Below are positions 10,901-26,200 of a stretch of DNA of 64,000 nucleotides, one piece after another (positions within the stretch are counted from its first letter, which is position 1; each line of letters starts with the position of its first letter). The stretch lies in NCBI GenBank assembly GCA_019802505.1, contig JAFMOC010000006.1:2665501-2729500 (forward strand), given 5' to 3'. A model generated the notes under the pieces. It made no database searches. It saw nothing but the letters and a program-made list of their open reading frames with translations, and was not told the origin of the DNA. The translations under genes and the position numbers were made by a program. Source of the DNA: Corydoras sp. C115 (lineage: Eukaryota; Chordata; Actinopteri; Siluriformes; Callichthyidae).

Positions 10901-13900
10901 ATTTGGTGAGACTTACACTGGTGGTTTGAGTCATTTGTCATATTCTGAAGCTGTACAAGTGTTGCAAAGGTGTGGTAAATTTTAGCAGAAATACAGGCTC
11001 ATCGAATCGTATTTTTTGTAGATCACAAGAAGACATACTCCTGAATTATCTGAATCCCTTTAGTACCTAATTTTATATATAATGCTGTGTGATTCACATG
11101 TTGGATGTGGAAGCTGATGACAGAAATCTCAGTGACAAATATGTGTATTTGAAACATGTGGTTTTTAATACATATCTTTTACTAATTTATGATCTTAAAT
11201 ATCGGTATTAGCAACTAAAATTTGAGTGGAGGGACTAAAAGCTCAGTGGGGTTAAAGTGTTGGGCCATCAATCTGAAGGTTGTGGGTTCAAATCTTAGGC
11301 TCACTGAAGTAACTAATGTGGGTCCTTGATTAAAGCTTTCAACCCACACTATTAACCCTCACTTTTAACCCAGAAATAAACTTTTGTCTATCTGTCTGTC
11401 AAATACTTGGAATGCTGGATATGAAATTGCAGAGAATTAAAAATTTTGGAGCAAGATGTATGTGCAAAGCAGGAGCTTGGTTCGCATGGTCGGCAGTAAG
11501 TCTGACTTGTTTCCAGTTAGGGTTGGACTCCGTCAGTGCTGTCCTTTGTCACCGGTTCTGTTCATAATTTATATGGACAGAATTTCTAGTCGCAGCCAGG
11601 GGATGGAGGGTGTCCGGTTTGGTGATATGAAGATCACGTCACTGCTGTTTGCAGACCTGTCCTGTTAGCATCATCAGACTGCAAACTTTAGCCCTTACTA
11701 GATCGGTTTGCAGCCAGAGTGTGAAGTGGACGGGATTAGAATCAGCACCTCCAAATCTGAGGCCATGGTTCTCAGTTGGAAAAGGGTGGAGAGCCCTCTC
11801 TGGGTCAGGGATGAGATCTTGCCTCAAGTGGAGGAGTTTAAGTATCTCGGGGTCTTGTTCACGAGTGATGGTTAGATGGAGCGTGAGATTGACAGACGGA
11901 TCGGCGCAGTGATGCGGACCCTATACTGGTCTGTTGTGGTAAAAAAAGGAGCTGAGCCACAAGGCAAGGCTCTCGATTTACCAGTCAATCTATGTTTCGA
12001 CCTTCACCTATGGTCATGAGCTTTGGGTAATGGCCGAAAGAAAAAGATTGCGAATACAGGCGGCCAAAATGGGTTTTCTTCACAGGGTGGCTGGTGGCTG
12101 GGCTCTCCCTTAGAGATAGGGTGAGAAGCTCGCTCATCCGGGAGAGTAGAGCCGCTACTCCTCTGTGTCGAAAGGAGCCAGTTGAGGTGGTTCGGGCATC
12201 TGGTAAAGATGCTTCCTGGGCGCCTCCCTAGGGAGGTGTTTCAGGTAAGTCCAGCTGGGAGGAGACCCCGGGGAAGACCCAGGACACGATGGAGGGATTA
12301 TATCTCTCAGCTGGTCTTGGAACGCCTAAGGGTTCCCCCAGTCGAGCTGGTGGAGGTGGATGGGGCGAGGGAGGTTTGGGTCTCCCTACTTCGGTTGCTG
12401 CCCCCGCGACCCAAACCCCGGACAAGCGGAAGGATGGATGGATGGTTTAAGAGAAAGATGCAGATGACAGAAAGTGATGGTAATGATAGATCTAATATGG
12501 CAAACTGTATTTAAGAAAATGTGTAATTATATTTTCTGCCTACATTTAAAAGAGTTCAAAAGGTAATTCGTCTCTTGTTTCAAGACTCCGTGGAATCATC
12601 GCAACATTCATATTATCAGTTAGGATATAACTTGCACAGCTTTTCTCAATTAACTTGAATAATTATTAAATTTTCACTAACTCACTCTCTCATTATCTTC
12701 CGCTTAATCCTCAACTAGGATCGCATGCCCATCCAGAGGAGAATGTTTTGGGCGCTGGGCAGATACACCCAGGAAAAGACGCCAATCTATCGCTGGGCAC
12801 ACTCACTCACACAGGCACACACACTATATAGGGGCAATTTAGAGCATTCAATTTACCTCAGATCCGTTTTTGGACTGTGGGAAGTAACCGGAGAACCTGG
12901 AGGAAACCCATACGGACACGGGAAGAACATGGAAACTCCACCCAGACTGGGATTTGAATGTGAGCCCTTAGAGGCGAAAGTACTAACCACTAAGCCACTG
13001 TGCCGCCCAATTGATCTTGCATAATTTGAGTCAGTCAATATATATGTTTTAATGAGCAAACTGTATGAATATTGACCACACTGAGCAACTACATGTGTCA
13101 TTACAAAAATGTAATGTAAAATGTAAAAATAAATGTAAAAATAAATAAAATGTGGTCATGTGAACTTAGGCTTCAATCATATTTTTAAAGGTACGGTTAC
13201 TTTGTCTATTCCAAATAAATTAATAAATATATATTTATGACATACAGTATAATTAACATAGTATATTTGTGTATTGGGAACAAAAAAACATTAGACGTTG
13301 CACCTGGGTCTGCTGCTGAGGATCTTGAAGTTCCTCTTCTGGCATTTCTTCCTCCTGTTAACCAGTTAAACTACACTGAGTAAGATGTCAGAAAATATAG
13401 AATGCGAGAAACTTCAAGATTAAAAGCAATAGTGTTTCATTTCATTCATTACCTTCACATAATCACCTATGGGGGGGGGGGTTCCACAAGCCAATCCAGG
13501 GAAGAATGTGTTGGATGCTGGGCTGATACACCCAGGAAAGAGCGCCAATCTATAACTTGGGACACTCACACACAAACACACTCAATTTAGAGTATTCAAT
13601 TTACCTTGAATCATATTTGATACTATTGGAGGAAACCGTAGAACCCACGCAGACAAGGGGAGAACTTGGAAACTCCACCCAGATTGGGATTCGAACCTGG
13701 AATTAGCGAACATGCTGACCACTAAGCCACTCTGCTGCCCCAAGTGTTTGATGTATACATCAAATTTAAACTAAACTACTGAAATGACTAAAACAAAGTA
13801 AATTTGATTACTGTCATGTAGCTTTTTTATTACTCAATGGTTATTCAAGGTGGGCGGCACGGTGGCTTAGTGGTCTTCATGTTAGCCTCTCAGTGCTGAG

Positions 13901-14902
13901 GATCCGGATTTGAATCCCAATCTGGGTGTTCTCCCCGTGTCTGTGTGGGTTTCCTCCGGGTTCCTCCCACAGTACAAAGAAATGGACTTTGATTGAGTTT
14001 GCCCAGAGATAGATTGGCGCCCTCTCCTGGGTTTATCTGGCCAGCGCCTAAAATGTTCTCCCCTGGATGGCTATAGGCAACCCCTGCGACCCTAGTAGAG
14101 AATTAAGCAGAAGGTAACGAATGAATGAATTATATTTCCAAAAAATAACACGAAAACATTAAAAATCATGTAAAAAAATATTGCAATAATATATATATAT
14201 AATATATATATATATAATATATAAAACATATATAATATATATGTATACATTTTAAAACATATGCTTTTTTTCCCCCTCTACCCGTCTTGTATTTTACCTC
14301 AAGTTGAAAGTAATGTTTAACGTATGTTTACTTATTTGGTAAAAGAAAATATTTGAATCAACTCTCACCTTTGCTTTGTGTTCCTCTTTCGGTTGTGCCT
14401 TGCACTTTTTCAGAAAGCCTGAAACGAGTGTTAGTTAACAAAGAAACAAGCCAAATGGGTACAGGTCAATCAATAATCTTGAGTGGGTGACAGTGCCTAC
14501 TACACAGATGAAAAGCTGAGCTGTTAGTGTAGGAGCAGATGAGAAATGTTCCAACTCATACAACATTCCTATAAAGATTCTAAAGAAAACCTGAATGTAG
14601 ATTTATCATGCTATTTGAGGGCATACTTGCACAGACTGATTCAAGATGTACTGTTACTGCTCTCTACTTTAGCTTCCTGATCAGTTAATCAGAGTAAGAA
14701 AGCGCTTCCAAAAAAGGCAAGGCATTTTAAATGCACCCAAAATAAACTCCCTCTCTTACATAGCTTCTCGTCTACATGGGAATGTTTATAGATGTTGAGA
14801 ACCTCCAGACGTGGGTGTTTTAAGAAACACTAAGACAGCTCCCACTATACAAAGCTTCTATATCCCCTGCCCCAACATGTTGGAAATAAAAAAATAAAAA
14901 AA

Positions 14903-14951
<49 letters not shown>

Positions 14952-17900
14952 AAACACTCATTTATAATAATAAAACTATTTGTAAAATATTTTATATGTA
15001 TTTATTAAGGTTAAATTTCCCTGTTTCCACATGTTAACATCTGTTACACTCAGTACATATATAATAGTATTAGAACACAATGAGCCATGCTGCATGTTGC
15101 CATTACTAAAACAAAAAATATCTGTCCCGGAAAATAGTGTGTTTTTAATTATGTGACAAATTATACATATAATCTAGAAGAACTTTAGAAAAACTTGTAT
15201 ATAATAATATACTTGTTTGTAAAAATCTCTATATGAATGTACCACATGTTAACATCCATCACACAAAGTACATAAATAAAAGTATTAGGACAAAATAAGC
15301 CATGCTGCCATTACTAAAACAGTCTTTTCCTGAAAATATTGTGTTCTTAATTATGTGCTTGAAAACATTTAGAAAAACATCGAATTCTGTATTAATGTGA
15401 ATTTCTCATGCTTGAAATTAAATAAACAAAAAAATTAATTAAATTTGTTTTTTTAGTAGATGCCTTACAAATATCCCAACTTGGTTGGGAACTGCACAGG
15501 GTTGGTACAGTGCCACCTGGATCAATGAGGGTTAAGGGTCCTGCAAAAGGACCTACAATTGTACAACACCCTAACCACTGAGCCACCACACCATTTAACT
15601 TAATTTATCTTTAATTTTACCACTCTTAAAAACTCTCAACTATTACACACACAATTGGTACACTGTAATAACTGTGAAGTGGTAGCACTTCTTGACCTAC
15701 AGGCATATGTGAACTTTGGAAATAGTTATGATGACATCAACCATTGCGAATGGGCATCCAGAGTGGACACACAGTTGGCAACATCTCATCACTCAATATT
15801 AATCTGAGCCACTTCAAGTACAGCTTCTACAACTTTACATAACATTCGAGGTTCTAGAGTGAAATTTAATGGTCATGAAAATGTATTTTAGTATTTAAAG
15901 ACATATCAAGGAATTTAAACTATTGTCAAATTAAAGCTGTTTTTTTGCTGTGATAGAAATTTCACAAATTGTAATTCTAAAGTAATGCAGCCACATCTAA
16001 ACCAGTTGCATGGGCTGCATTTCTGCTCGCACTTTCTAGTCCAAACTTGTAAACATGCTAGCATCTTACCAGCAACTCTGTTTTGAAAAAGCATTTCCAT
16101 CATACTCTCAGGACTTTTTTCCTTTTAAAATAATGATTAAATGCGGTAGTGATTTCAATCATGGAAACAGGCCAATAAAATCTATATATTAGTCATTACT
16201 GTTGGATTTGCATAGGACAATATGTAACAAATCAGCAGTGCCCAAAAATATTTTGAACAATACAGAGTTACCCCAGTCATTGTTAATTACACTGTACAAT
16301 GAATTCTGACACATCATGTAACAGCACACAAAGTGGTAATATTAATGCTAAAGTATACAACAACCATAAATACAGTTATATACTTCCATGTTGGTTGCAA
16401 TAGATTGTGGAAGGCCTTAACTCTTTCAGCAAGATCAAACCAACGTCAACAAATCAAGGACCATGTTGTTGTTAAAGACACTGGTAGCTTGTAAATAGAC
16501 CTGAGATGTCCCTAAAGCTAATGAATGATAATGTGTTCGTCTGAAGTTCCATGAATATTTGGTAAGGAGCATGAAGTTTAAAACTTATCTATGGTGTGTT
16601 GGTTAATTTAAAATACTAACGCCATAAAATGTACCGCATGTTTAGTTTTTGACCGTGAGTATTAGCAAAAATGACTCAAACTTACTTGATAAACAGGAGT
16701 GGACTGTACGCCTACCACACAATTTATTAAGTGAATACACTCAAAGTTGCATTTGGTGGTTCTACAATTAAAATGGTTCTACTTACTGTATTACTGTAGC
16801 TGTTTTTCTGAATACATTATTAGTCCTCTGTACTTTTTCCCTACAGGAACCCTCGCACAGGACATACAACTTAGATGGTGACTGACTCAGTGGTGTGGTA
16901 GAATTATGGTGTGACTTGGTTATATGCACAATAACATATAACCAAGTCACTGTAACTGCAGGGTTAAGAATGATATACCACCTAAATAATACCTGTGGTG
17001 GTCCTGGTTATTATAAACCAGCATAAAAACTAGACTGTTTTTATGCAGATCAACTGTCTGCAGAAAAACAGACTGTTATATGCAATTGATTAACTATATG
17101 TTGTAAAAGCAGAACTACAAAGTGTTTTTGTATGGTATATGAAGCTGATAAATATATTAAATTTTTACATATTGTGTAAACATAAGTAGGTGTATAATCT
17201 AAAGTGGACAAGACGTGTACAAAAACTGTACAGAAGTAAGTGAGTAGTTTGGCATTTCCTGTTCACTCTTGTGTAAGTGTGACAAAATGTTCCTGTTTGC
17301 AAATTAACAAGGCGAAAAAACAAATGACAAACAAGTCAATGTGCACAAAACAAATGTATTATTAAACGCAAAAATGAACCATGCAGAGTGAAAAACTGAA
17401 CATATAATTACTCAACAACTTTCAAAGTACAAACAAACTTGGATTAGAACATGCATGCATTTGTATATTAAGCATTTTGAGAGCGTGCATCATGAGAAGC
17501 ATAGTGGCAATGATGGCTTACATCAACTCCGGCTTATCAACGTCCCAGGCTCTCCTCCACTGGCCCTGAGAGTTTTTGTGGCGGGCAACACGTTCCCGGT
17601 CAATTTGCTCACGCTCCTTTTTCCAGCGCAGATACTCTAGCTTTTCATCACTGGACATGGGAATTTCAAGGTCTACATGACACACCATATTTGGTTCCTC
17701 AGATTGCTTTGAAGAGAGAGAAACAAACACTAATAATGAGCAAAAAAATTTAAAAAATAAAAAAAATAAAAAAATAAAAGAACAATACAACCTTTCAAAT
17801 GAGAAGCAAATAATTGTAATTCATGAACATTACTTAAAAGTAAGCAAACACACCTCTGGCTACTCAATGCGTGATATACAACACATTATTCCTGATGTTT

Positions 17901-20167
17901 CTTAATAATGTTCTGTAATTTGGCCCCTAGATGGCAGTATTTGATTGTAAGAGAAACAGGAAACTTGTCAATTAGCAATCACTTTCAATAAATGGACTAA
18001 ATTGTATCACAGAAGACCAGATTATTAACATTTATGCTTTTAATAAATGCATTCAAAATCAAAACTTGATTTTTTTAATTAATATTGTGTGTTTGTAAGG
18101 GAGTATTGTGTGTTTGTAAGGGAGTGTGTGCCCAGCGATGGATTGGCGATGACAGGGCATCCTGGGTGTATCTGCCCAGCGCCCGAGATGTTCAGCGCCC
18201 TGGATGGGCATGGAGAACCCCAGCGCGACCCTAATAGAGGATAAAGCAGAAGATAATGGATGGATGGATAGTATTTAAATCCGTGTCTTGCTGCATTCTC
18301 AATATTCAAGATTAACAAATCCCAGGAAGTTGAGTCAGCTAATGTAGACATGACATTAAGGAAAACACTTTTTCAAGTAACTGTTAGTCTCAGCTTCAAG
18401 TTAACTAAATGTTAAACACTACTGCAGCATTACAACCAAATTTGAAATAGTTGCATAAAAAAAAGCAAATCAATAAATCATTTAACCCCCATCTGTAACT
18501 GATTTTTTGTTGCAGCATTGGTTTTGACCCTATACCTTTACACATTCATTTGCCTGGTGAATATAATCCACCTCTATTTTCAATTAGGTTTGAGTTCAGT
18601 TTCTACGCAAGGTCATTTTTGTGGAAAATTGCATTTCCCCATATCTGTGTGTATTTCCTTCAAGAGCTCTAATTTTCTTTCACAGTCCAGAAGCATGTTA
18701 ATATATAAATGTGTGTATGAATTTGTTTATCTTTTCCTATTAAGTGGTTACCTGTCCTGTATTAAACCTTGTATTATTTCATTACAACATTTTTCATGTA
18801 CATATAAAAATAACAACACAATCAAAACCTAAAAGCAACCTTGGATTTGAAAAAGACAATATATAAATTCAACTTACTGTTATCTATTATCTCCATTTTC
18901 TTTGTTCACTATTATTGTGCTACTGGAATCTTTATTTCCCTTAAAAACTTCCAAAAGGGGGTCAATAAAGCTTTAACTAATCTAATTATTATTATTATTA
19001 TAAAAATAATAAAAACATACCAGTGAAGAAGGGTCACATACAGTTAATCCATGATGAGCATTCTCTGGCTGAAGCCTGTATTCCTGCTTTTGCCAGCCAA
19101 CCTTAGAAGGGAGAAATTGAAAATGATAAACATCCACTGTTAATTCTGGTCTAGTTTAAAATTAAAAAGAAATAAGGCAATAATTAAGAATAGGTTCATC
19201 AGTCAAACATTTTATCTACATTTTGACAATGAACAGTACATGCATAGCAGTGATGATCATTTTTAACATTTACCAACATGTAGTAGCTTTCAGAAGCAAC
19301 AGAGAAACATAAAAGCTTTATAAAGAAAGTATTTTAAAAACTGGAAAATACTGCCATCAACTGGACAAATGCAGTTTAATCAGTCAAAACACAGTAAACA
19401 CTGCGGAGTCGCTATATGCATATTACACACAATTTAATATAGAGCAGAAATTAAACAGCTGAAGTAACACTTAAAGGCACCCACTGATTCAACCGCCTTA
19501 CCTGCTGCACACACAGACACTAAATGTCTGCTGGTGGGTGAAGGAGAAAGAATCACAGTCAATAAATAAATATTAACACTTCCACTGTCTGAAATAGCAA
19601 TACAACTGCTGTTGCTAAAGACTTTGGTAGTCATCAGAAAGACATAACATACAATGAACCAGGTACCTGTTGAAATATTGCCTCTAACAACATTTAATAA
19701 TTATTTTTCAAATATCATTTTATATTTGTGGTTAACTAGTGACACATTGAGACAGCAAATTTGATTTCTTACAAAAATTAACATAAAAAAACAATAGTTT
19801 TAATAACTATTATACGTTTATACGTTATAACTTATAGGTTTATATGACTTTTTAATTTGTTGGGTATAAAAACATTCTTTACAGACAACATAAATTGTTT
19901 TGTGTGTGTCTATGTGTAATCAAAAATATTCAGCTGAAAGTTGTACACGCCTAGTACACTAATTCTACGCTTACAAGTGTGTGAGTGTGTGCTGAGGGTG
20001 CAGTAGCTCAGTGGTTAGGGTGTTGGGCTACCAATCTTAAGGTTGGCAGTTCAAATCCCAGGTCCCTTAACCCTCATTGCTCCAGGGATGTTGTGATTAA
20101 CCCTGTGTTCACCTTGTAAGTCGCTTTGAATAAAAGCGACCTGACCTGAGAGGCTGCTTTTACATAC

Positions 20168-20257
<90 letters not shown>

Positions 20258-23200
20258 ATATGATGATCATTTTTAACATTCACCAACATGAAGTAGCAGC
20301 AATAGAGAAAAGCTTTATGAAGAAAATATATCTAAAAACTGTGCAATACTGCCATCAACTGGACAAATTATGAAATTTACTGTATATTAAGTGTTTTTTT
20401 TATTAAGTTCATTTAATTGCATATATATATCCATCCATCCATTATCTTCTGCTTTATCCTCTAGTAGGGTCGTGGGGGGGGTTCCCCATGCCCATCCCGG
20501 GGAGTACGTCACAGACAGACAGACAAACAGACAGACACACACACACACTCTATATGGGGCCATTTGGAAAATTCAATTGACCTTGATTCATGTTTTTGGA
20601 CTGTGGGAGGAAACTGGAGAACCCAGAGGAAACCCATGCGGACACGGGGAGAAGATGGAAACTCCACCCAGATTGGGATTCGAACTGGGACCCCCTAGCG
20701 TGAAAGACTAAGCCACCGTGTCGCCCTAGCCATCCATCCATCCACATACAGAACTCTTTTTCTGATGTTTTCAGGAATCTTCTTTGTTTACGTGAAGATA
20801 CACAGTTACAAACGTAATGTGATGAGACTTAATAGATTACTGTTCTTCAAAACACATTGTTGATGTTGTTCGAAACTTGATCAACTAAAACATATTAACA
20901 TCAATTATCAACTAATCATTAATACCCCTAAACAAGAATGAGTATACAATATAACAACTTTATATGACCCAACTTTTAATAAAAGGATAATACAATAAAA
21001 TGAATTCTGTGAGAATTACATAAAAGAAAACTGAAAAAAAAAAGTCTTAAAAGTGTAAATACTGAATTTTTAACTGCACATAATTAATAGGGCTGCACCT
21101 AACAATTAATTTTCTATCAATTATGCTTGCAATTCTTTTTTTCGATTAGTCGATTAATATAAAAACTATTACTCTATTGTGATTGTGTTTGGAATAAAAA
21201 TAACCTTTAATGTTGAAATATTTTTAATCAAATACAGTGCATTATTGAAGCACAAAAGTGCTTTTGCATTAACAGCTTTATCAAACGTAAAATCTCAGGC
21301 ACAATGAATTCAATAATTCAAGAATAATATAAGGCACATTAGAATGGTGGTGGAATATGCATGTTTCTACACACGATGACGAAGTGGTTAGTAATGCTAT
21401 ACTAATAAAGGAAACATTAAATGTATTACAAGTCTTAAAATAATATGTTAAGACAAGAAAAAAACAAAAAAAAAACAAGTAAACTGAACCTACGTACGTG
21501 TATCTCCACTTTGCAAATCTCACAGAGCACAGCATTGTTGTGTTTCTGTGTGAAGTGCTCCCACACTTTATATACACGCGGTTCATTTTTCGCTGCTGCC
21601 ACCTGCACTCTCGATAATTCCAACTTTCGGTAGGCGTCACCATTTTGTTTTTTTTCTGATGAAAATTGACGTATTTTCGCAATTTATTACATCAACATAA
21701 TCCTAGTCTTAATGATTAATGAGAGGAAAAAATTACTTTTGTGAACAATGCATTAGTGTACTGTCACATCAGTTATCAAAGGCTGGAACAGACCAAACCC
21801 TAAACCAGTCTGGCTTAATAATTTTTTTGTGTCTGAGATTTATTTAAAAGAGCAGGGCCCAGACACAAAGAGAGGTAAACAAAGGGGAGAAGAGGGGCAG
21901 AGAGAACAATATGAACGTTCAAACAGGTTCAAAATGCAAGTTTGGAGACAGGGATCTCTAGAAACACAAGAATACTAGTATGATAAGAAATCCATCACAG
22001 ATAAAGTTAAGCTCAGTAATGCATTTTTATGCAAAATGAGCAAAACTTAGGGATTTAAGAAAGCTTGCCTGAGAATAAAAGTGATGAAATCATGTTTCTG
22101 CTTCAGAGAAGATACAAACATATCTGTATAAGCAGGTTAACTAAATGCATGTAATGGTTAGAGTTTAAGCAACGATCATTAATACATATTTGCATATAAA
22201 GCATGCAGTATTTTATAAAAAGTTCACGTTTCTAAATCTTAAAAGTACATTTTGTAGTAACACTGGATGGGCATATGTAAGGATTAATACCACACTTCTC
22301 ATTTCTACTCTTTCACTGACCAATCTCTTTCCCTATAATGACAAACAGCCCCAAGTAAAACAAAACCTGTGAAAAATCCATTGAGTACCACAGAAACCCC
22401 AATAATATCCAAACAAAGTTATAAAGCTGCACAGCACATCCGCTGTTCTCAATGATAAAATTTGCACAATCCAAAGCTAATGTATATGCAGCCTGGCCTA
22501 AGGGTAAAAAAAGTCACTGAGTTTTTTAATCCAGGTTTTGTTTAAATAGTTAGATCAAAGCTAACTAGTTAGTTAACTTTGTAGTCAGTTACCCAAAAGG
22601 TAGTGAATGAGGAAGTTTTCATATTTCAGATTCATAATTTGTTTAAAATATATATTTTCAGGCATCATTAAGGGCAATGCACAATTTAAGGGTTATTTTA
22701 GCAATGCAATAGCTTACCTTAGCATTTGCAGAAGCTGTGACCAGAATTTGCCTCCTTTTCCCACGCCCTGCACTAAAAATGCTGGAGGGCCCCTCTACAT
22801 TGTTCTGCAGACCTTTGAGATTTGACTCCAGGGAGGCTTTTTTAGTAACCACACGCTTATCCTTTAGTATGAACAGAGTACAAAAATAAAGTCTTAATTA
22901 GTTTAACTAGGACTCTAAAAAATAAATAAATGATAAATAGATATTTTGAAACCATTAGAAATATATATCATTTTAATTTCTTAATTAATTGGCAACAATG
23001 CCCACAGACACACTTTAAAATATTGAGAAAAACATCTCAGGTAAGTGAAATCTAACTGCAAAGGTGGATCCAACTCAAAAAGAAAACAGAAAAGCCTTAA
23101 AATATTCTCTAAGTGCAATGTGTGGGTGTCACAATACTTCATGCAAGACAAGAATGTCTGGTTCATTATAAAAGGTTCTGAGGGAAATTAAAACATCCTT

Positions 23201-26200
23201 TGAGGATATATTTTTAGAATGATAAACTTAAGTAACTAGTCTAATAATGTACAGTAAAAATACACACCAATGCATTTTACATATTAGCTGATTAAAGATG
23301 AAATATTTTACCATTATTTGGACCTGCAAATGTTTGAATAGTTTTAATAAATTCACATGATCGGTTTATAGCATAATCAGTTATAAAAGGCATTAGATGG
23401 CTGCATGCTGAAGCAGTGGTTAGCACATGGATTATATTTATTATATAATTACATATGTAACCTAATCTTTCACCACGTTCCAAAATGCCATTTCAGTTAA
23501 TGACTGTAAGCAAGTTTAGGAATCAAAAAGAACTAAGCTGATAAATTTGTGCTTAAAGAGGTCAACTCAAAAGAACGTTGTATTATTATACCCACAGTGA
23601 GTGACTTGATGGTGATGGATAGGGTGTCATTTTTCCCCTTGTGGGTATGCATTGCCATGCTCTCCTGTGCTGCCCGTTTCTTATCCTCTTCCACCTCCTT
23701 TGCAGTAGAAATGATAATTACTTCCATTTTTCTTATTAATACAATATAGAGAACACACTATTTATCTAAAAACGATCATAATTAAGCTGTTTATATGGAT
23801 TTAAAGTTTTTTTTTTTTCTGACTTCATGACCGTAATGGTGGGGCTGATTTGTATATGAGAAATTGAGTTGTAATAAAATATATCAAACCAATAATCCAG
23901 TAAGTATAACAATACAAAATAGAAACTGTAAACTCTAGCTGTAAGTTCATCTTTGGCCTTCTAGCTAACAAAATTCATTTAATTATCAATTTAAATCATG
24001 ATAATTTTAGATGACCTTGTGCCACCAAATCTAAAAGGTAATGCACCAATTTACACAAGATAGAAATATCAATAAAATGTGATTATAACATGTGCAAATG
24101 TAAAATGAATACTGTATTGAAAAAAAAAATATGAAACGTACCTTGCCTTGAACAGGCTAGATCACTAGTTTAAGCGTTGCTGTTTTTATATATTAATAAT
24201 TGTAATAAACACAAAAAGGACAAATATAAACAACTGATGACATTTTTACAAATTTGATAAAGTAATGTTTACCAACTGGAGAATGGGAAAAGAATTTAAA
24301 TCTGTAAAAGTTCCAACTTGCCTGGTATCGCTTCATAAGAGCCTCATTCTTTTTTCTTAGTGCCTCAATCTTCTTATCCAGTTCAGCATCTTTCTGCTCT
24401 TTCTTTATGAGCAACATGTTATTGGGGTTCTAAAGGCAACAAAGTTTTCAATTTAGACAAACATCAACTTGTACAAGGTATATAATCTCATTCAAATGAG
24501 TATTTGTCATTCTCACACTTGGTTCTGAAGGACAGAACCGGATATCTATTGGACCAACAAGTTTGCAGTCCAGTGCAATGATTCTTTTAAATATCCTGTC
24601 GGGATATTACGTTCACTTACAGAAAATCAGATAGCTTTATCAGAATTTCATGACTGAATTAGTTTATCTATTTTTAATTTAACACACATGGTTTTTAAAT
24701 AGACACTTGTATATACAATTATTCTGTAAATTACTATTGATTTATGCTGTTAACACTGCCTAAACAATCATGGAGTACAAGTCCCTTACTGAGTCTTGGT
24801 CCTTACAAAATTTCTTTCTTTTAGAACCAAACAAATACCAGGGAGTTTTACATCATCTCGTTTCTTTTGGCAATCTACTATTATAAAATCTGGAAAATAT
24901 GGAAAATAAAACTTACATTTGAAATGTTGATAACTTAATTTATTAAATTAGTGTGAGGAACTATTAATGTGTTCAAAAATATAATTTAATCTCCTTAGAA
25001 CATAATCAATAATGAGCTTAGATCATTTACAACTGGAGAGGATATAAAAACCAAGAACAAAACACCATGTCTTAATATGCCAATTATTAAGTAAATTAAA
25101 AATAGTTAATGAACAAGTTATAACACATTAAACAGTGGTTTCATACAATAAAGAGAAACTATTAAACGCAAACATTTTTATGCAAATTATTGTATATGGT
25201 ATGGTATGGTATGGGAACCCTTGTGCTATTGCACAAGAATATGCTGAGAATATGCAAATTACTGTATATGGTATGGTATGGGAACCCTTGTGCTATTGGT
25301 TTCATTTGCTGCATTTTTTAAAAACATAAAATAAAAATCAAACCAGATACAGAAACTTCATCTGTATAAAATTAGTGAATCTTTCAACAGAATAATATTT
25401 CCAGAGATAAAAGTAAAATCAACCAGGAAACCATTTGTAAAAAGATTTTTTTTTTAATTTTAAAAAACAAAACAAAAATAGTTTTATGGTATGAAATGGT
25501 GAAAAAAAAATCACTGGGCAAACTCACTCACACAGACACACTTTATATGGGGTAATTTGAAGAATTCAACTGACCTTGATCCAAATTTTTGGACTGTGGG
25601 CGAAAACCGGAAAACCTGGAGGAAACGTGACCCACGCGAACACGGGGAGAACATGGAAAATCAACCCAAATTGGGATTCGAACCGGGAATCCCTAGCGCT
25701 AAGAGGCAAACGTGCTAAACACTAAGCTACCATGCCACCTTCCGGAAAAACTATTATTATTAATTGTTGTACCTGTTAATATTAATAATTTCTGTTAATA
25801 ATTCATAAATGTATATTATTTATTATTTCAATTGATTATTTATCACTTATTTTGTGTTTTTCAAAGAAAAGTGATGTTCATGTCAAATATGACGTAATAT
25901 GAGTGAGGCTGAACTCTTGTTACAATCTTATCACATTGTTTTAATATTGTAAATTAGAAGTTTGGGGTTCATTAATGTGGGATGCACATGCACAGAGAAT
26001 GAAAAACTGAACGAATGAACAAACCAAACGGAGAGTGAGAGCGAAAGATATGTGTTTGTGTATGTATGTCTGTGAGCTCTGAGAAGCTGCTGTTTGCTTG
26101 CCTCGTGGTAAAGTTTGAAAAAAAAAAAAAGTAAATCACTTTAGCGTGATTCAGTGTGACTAATATATACTAATATATGACTAATAAATATAATTAATTA

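Noticed and set aside
17518..17520. Stop codon right after the conserved exon at 17522-17706 of ccdc9b
   Set aside because: The conserved exon ends at a GT donor (AT/GTAAGC) in the phase required by the next exon; the apparent stop is intronic.
20051..20289. Open frames coding for long Tyr-Ile repeats
   Set aside because: They are translations of the (TA)n microsatellite; the same occurs at 31119-31340 and 49299-49674.
21281..21682. 133-residue open frame as an independent gene
   Set aside because: It overlaps the BED-finger remnant of a hAT-like element in a different frame and contains no family signature.
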